Positions 61,732 through 64,000 of a stretch of 64,000 bases of DNA are shown here, piece after piece. The notes beneath the pieces are model-generated. The model saw only the letters and a program-made list of their open reading frames with translations, did not search any database and was not told the DNA's origin. Where the stretch lies: NCBI RefSeq assembly GCF_003967555.1, contig NZ_BIFS01000002.1, positions 2,046,001 through 2,110,000 on the forward strand, written 5' to 3'. The position numbers and the translations under genes are program-made. How positions within the stretch are numbered: position 1 is the first letter of the stretch; every line of letters begins with the position of its first letter. Origin of the DNA: Dictyobacter kobayashii. GTDB taxonomy: Bacteria; Chloroflexota; Ktedonobacteria; Ktedonobacterales; Ktedonobacteraceae.

Positions 61732-64000
61732 ATGGAGCAAAAGACATCACAATCCTTTCCACAAATAGATCCATTACATGAACATACTCAATTATTCATT
61801 GAGTCAGGGAATAGTGTACATAAAGTAGCAGAACATGAGAATGCTTTACTGGCACACACCACTATTTTAAGCGAGGTTGAGACGCTGCTGGAAGCGATTC
61901 CAGATGCTATTTTTCAGTTGGATACACAGGGCTATATTGAGTCATATAATATAGCCGCTCAGAATCTTTGTATACGTGTCCTGCCTGAATTTCCATCAGA
62001 TTTTGCTACCGTAATGTCTATTTGTCGTCAGCAAGATGGTGATGCGCAAGGGCAACTCTTTACGGGCGAGAGCATGCCGTTTGCGCGTCTGTTGCAGGGT
62101 GAGATACTGCTGGGCTCTGTCGCCCCCACTGTAAGTGTAACCGCCCTGGATGGGCAAGAGATGTATTTGCAAATCAGCGGCAAACCATTGCAAGATGAGC
62201 AGGGACAACTGAGCGGTATCCTGGTGGTAGTGCGTGATATGACGGCCCCCCATCAATTGCGCCAGGATTTAGAGGAGACGCTGGTCAAGCGTTTACTGGA
62301 GCAACGCCGCTTACAGGAGCGCCAGCAGCGTGTGCTACACCTGTCCAGCTCCCTGGCTGAATATGCCTACGTCTATCAGATTACGCCGGATGAGCAGCTG
62401 CACCGTGAATGGATCTCTGACACATTTTTGAATTTGATTGAGTACACGGCGGAAGAATTAGATCTGCTGGGCTGGAACGTCATTAAACTCTGCCATCCCG
62501 ACGATTTGCCCAGAGCAGTGGCGCGTATAGCAGCTATGCATGCGGGGGAGCCCGATGATCAGGAGTGGCGCGTTATTACAAAATCCGGATTGGTGTACTG
62601 GCTGCATGATGTTTGCTATTGCATGAAGGATGAGGAAACTGGTTTCACCAGGGTCTATGGGGTGGCAAAAAATATTACGGAGCGCAAAGAGGCAGAACAG
62701 CAGATGTGGCAATTGAATCAACAAATGGATGTCACATTTGAGGCTATTGCCGATGGCATAGTAGTGATGGGCCGAGATGGTGAAATTTTGCGCATGAATT
62801 CAGCGGCCCGCGACCTGATGCACCTGGTCTCGCTTGATCCAGAGTTCACTGCCCATCCCTTAGCGCAGCGCCTGGCAGCGGTGCGCATGCGGGACAATCA
62901 GGGGCAGCCCTTACCTCTGGAGCAGACACCACATTATCGCGTTTTGCATGGCGAGACATTGCAAAACTCTGGCAATGAAGATGTGCAGGTAACGGCCCTG
63001 GATGGTCATGGACTGACGATCAATGTTGGTGGGGCCCCTATTCATGCCGCTAATGGACAACTGCTGGGTGCGGTCTTAATTCTGCGCGATGTCACTTTAC
63101 GCTATCAGCAAGAGCAACGCAAGCAGCAGGCATTGTTCACACTCTTGCAAATGGCTGAAGCGGTGGCGCAATTTCCAGACCAGAGCGATACGGCTGGCAA
63201 TAATAGCCAGCAGATCTCAGCCGATATGCTGGCCTTAACCCGTGACCTTTTCGAGAGCCAGCTTGGCTGTATCCTGACCATCGAAGCCGAGACCGAGCGT
63301 TTTCAGCCTATCGCGGTGAGTGGAGGTAGCGCCAGTGAGCAGGCGAGCATCTATGAACGATTAGCATGTTACCATCTATCTGAGTTTTTTGATCAGGAGC
63401 AATTGAGCATGTTGCAGGCCGGAGAGGCCCTGCTGATAGACGTAGAGCAATCGCCAGCCCTGGCTACTATCCTGGCCACCTGTGGCATGAAAACTGTCCT
63501 GGTGGCCCCGCTTTATGTCCGCGGCGGTTATCCCGGCCTGATCTGTATTGATGGGAGCGATGTTGAGCGTATCTATCCTTTCCACGAGGCCTTGACCCTG
63601 CTAAAAGCGGTTGGCAAGCTTATTGCCCTGGTTATCGAACGTGAGCGCCTGATGCGTGCCAGAACCGCCGCAGAGGCTTATTCGGTCGCTGAACGCGAAG
63701 TGAGTCGGCAGAAAGATGAGTTTCTTAGCCTGGCCAGCCACGAACTTCGAACTCCGCTTGCCACGATCAAAGCCTGTATCCAGATCGCCAGGCGTCGCCT
63801 GAAGCGTTTTAATGATGCGCAGGAAGCAAAGGATAGCGAGCAGGCAAATGTAGTAGCTCAACAAGTGATTACCATGCTCAATCGAGGGGAGCAGCAGGTT
63901 AGCGTCGAGCATCGGCTGATCGATGATCTCCTGGATGTTTCCTATATCCAGGAGCAGCGTTTAGATTTGCAGCCCACCTTATTTAATCTGGCCAAGCTTG
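61732..64000 (+). CDS. Multi-PAS/GAF sensor histidine kinase (partial)
   Basis: At least 756 codons, open at the window end. Order: coiled N-terminus; PAS 1 (~45-165: LLEAIPDAIFQLDTQGYIESYN..VVVRDMT); PAS 2 (~190-320: EWRVITKSGLVYWLHDVCY, VAKNITERKEAE); PAS 3 (~330-455: FEAIADGIVVMGRDGEILRMNSAARDLM, LILRDVT); GAF-like (~470-640: LVAPLYVRGGYPGLICIDG); HisKA with phospho-His at ~670 in FLSLASHELRTPL. No membrane helix, so a cytoplasmic sensor of redox, light or ligand. ATG 61732 follows GAGGCG. The ATPase domain lies beyond the window. Confidence 0.93.
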   Translation, partial: MEQKTSQSFPQIDPLHEHTQLFIESGNSVHKVAEHENALLAHTTILSEVETLLEAIPDAIFQLDTQGYIESYNIAAQNLCIRVLPEFPSDFATVMSICRQQDGDAQGQLFTGESMPFARLLQGEILLGSVAPTVSVTALDGQEMYLQISGKPLQDEQGQLSGILVVVRDMTAPHQLRQDLEETLVKRLLEQRRLQERQQRVLHLSSSLAEYAYVYQITPDEQLHREWISDTFLNLIEYTAEELDLLGWNVIKLCHPDDLPRAVARIAAMHAGEPDDQEWRVITKSGLVYWLHDVCYCMKDEETGFTRVYGVAKNITERKEAEQQMWQLNQQMDVTFEAIADGIVVMGRDGEILRMNSAARDLMHLVSLDPEFTAHPLAQRLAAVRMRDNQGQPLPLEQTPHYRVLHGETLQNSGNEDVQVTALDGHGLTINVGGAPIHAANGQLLGAVLILRDVTLRYQQEQRKQQALFTLLQMAEAVAQFPDQSDTAGNNSQQISADMLALTRDLFESQLGCILTIEAETERFQPIAVSGGSASEQASIYERLACYHLSEFFDQEQLSMLQAGEALLIDVEQSPALATILATCGMKTVLVAPLYVRGGYPGLICIDGSDVERIYPFHEALTLLKAVGKLIALVIERERLMRARTAAEAYSVAEREVSRQKDEFLSLASHELRTPLATIKACIQIARRRLKRFNDAQEAKDSEQANVVAQQVITMLNRGEQQVSVEHRLIDDLLDVSYIQEQRLDLQPTLFNLAKL

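Noticed and set aside
1..64000. CRISPR array, tRNA, rRNA or prophage
   Set aside because: No regularly spaced direct repeats, no tRNA T-loop/acceptor patterns, no rRNA segments and no phage structural genes were found by eye.

Overview
The window looks like chromosomal DNA of a filament-forming, soil-type Chloroflexota bacterium, most likely class Ktedonobacteria. This is inferred from gene style only: a large LuxR regulator with an NB-ARC-like ATPase and helical repeats, PAS/GAF sensor kinases, several ABC importers for oligosaccharides and peptides, many small orphan Cys-rich proteins, Gram-positive style wall enzymes (FemAB, S11 carboxypeptidase, LysM lytic enzyme), Shine-Dalgarno-led genes with frequent TTG/GTG starts, and many strong hairpin terminators. 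No rRNA, tRNA, CRISPR array or phage genes were seen.

Layout. 1-4.9 kb: a reverse-strand peptide ABC operon (binding protein, two permeases, two ATPases) whose binding-protein gene is a deleted pseudogene. 5-10.6 kb: sugar-phosphate isomerase, NUDIX hydrolase, small membrane protein, purA, a TrmB regulator, an AAC(3)-family acetyltransferase. 10.6-16.6 kb: an orphan frameshifted atpD, the LuxR/ATPase regulator, a repeat-rich intergenic region with a possible small RNA, and murB. 17-19.9 kb: zinc-finger mini-proteins, a GNAT enzyme, a MITE with clear target duplications, and a DUF523 protein. 20-28 kb: a D-2-hydroxyacid dehydrogenase, an orphan histidine kinase, and a sugar ABC cassette. 28-36.5 kb: WYL regulator/transglutaminase divergent pair, a peroxiredoxin-cold-shock fusion, dehalogenase, universal stress protein, anion permease, quinone reductase, and a MerR-SDR operon with a textbook 19-bp-spacer promoter. 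36.6-41.7 kb: a DUF1684 protein, then a TPP-riboswitch-controlled thiamine salvage operon (NCS1 transporter, thiD, thiM, thiE). 42-48 kb: ECF-type sigma factor with a small partner, FemAB, LysM/lytic transglycosylase, S11 carboxypeptidase, response regulator. 48-52.5 kb: a second, paralogous sugar ABC cassette with a LacI regulator. 52.7-64 kb: P-loop kinase, repeat-built membrane protein next to a type II NADH dehydrogenase fused to a related membrane module, second MITE, MFS transporter, a Tm-1-like three-gene cluster, and the start of a large PAS/GAF histidine kinase.

Two themes stand out. First, at least nine otherwise well-conserved genes are broken by a single-base indel, most of them explainable as one base lost from a G, C or A run. 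This looks like homopolymer error in an unpolished assembly rather than mass gene death; the peptide-binding protein, with two large internal deletions, is the exception. Second, the intergenic DNA is rich in near-perfect long palindromes and at least two MITE-like families. The most novel protein architectures are the peroxiredoxin-cold-shock fusion, the membrane-module NADH dehydrogenase with its partner, and the split Tm-1-like cluster with a cupin.
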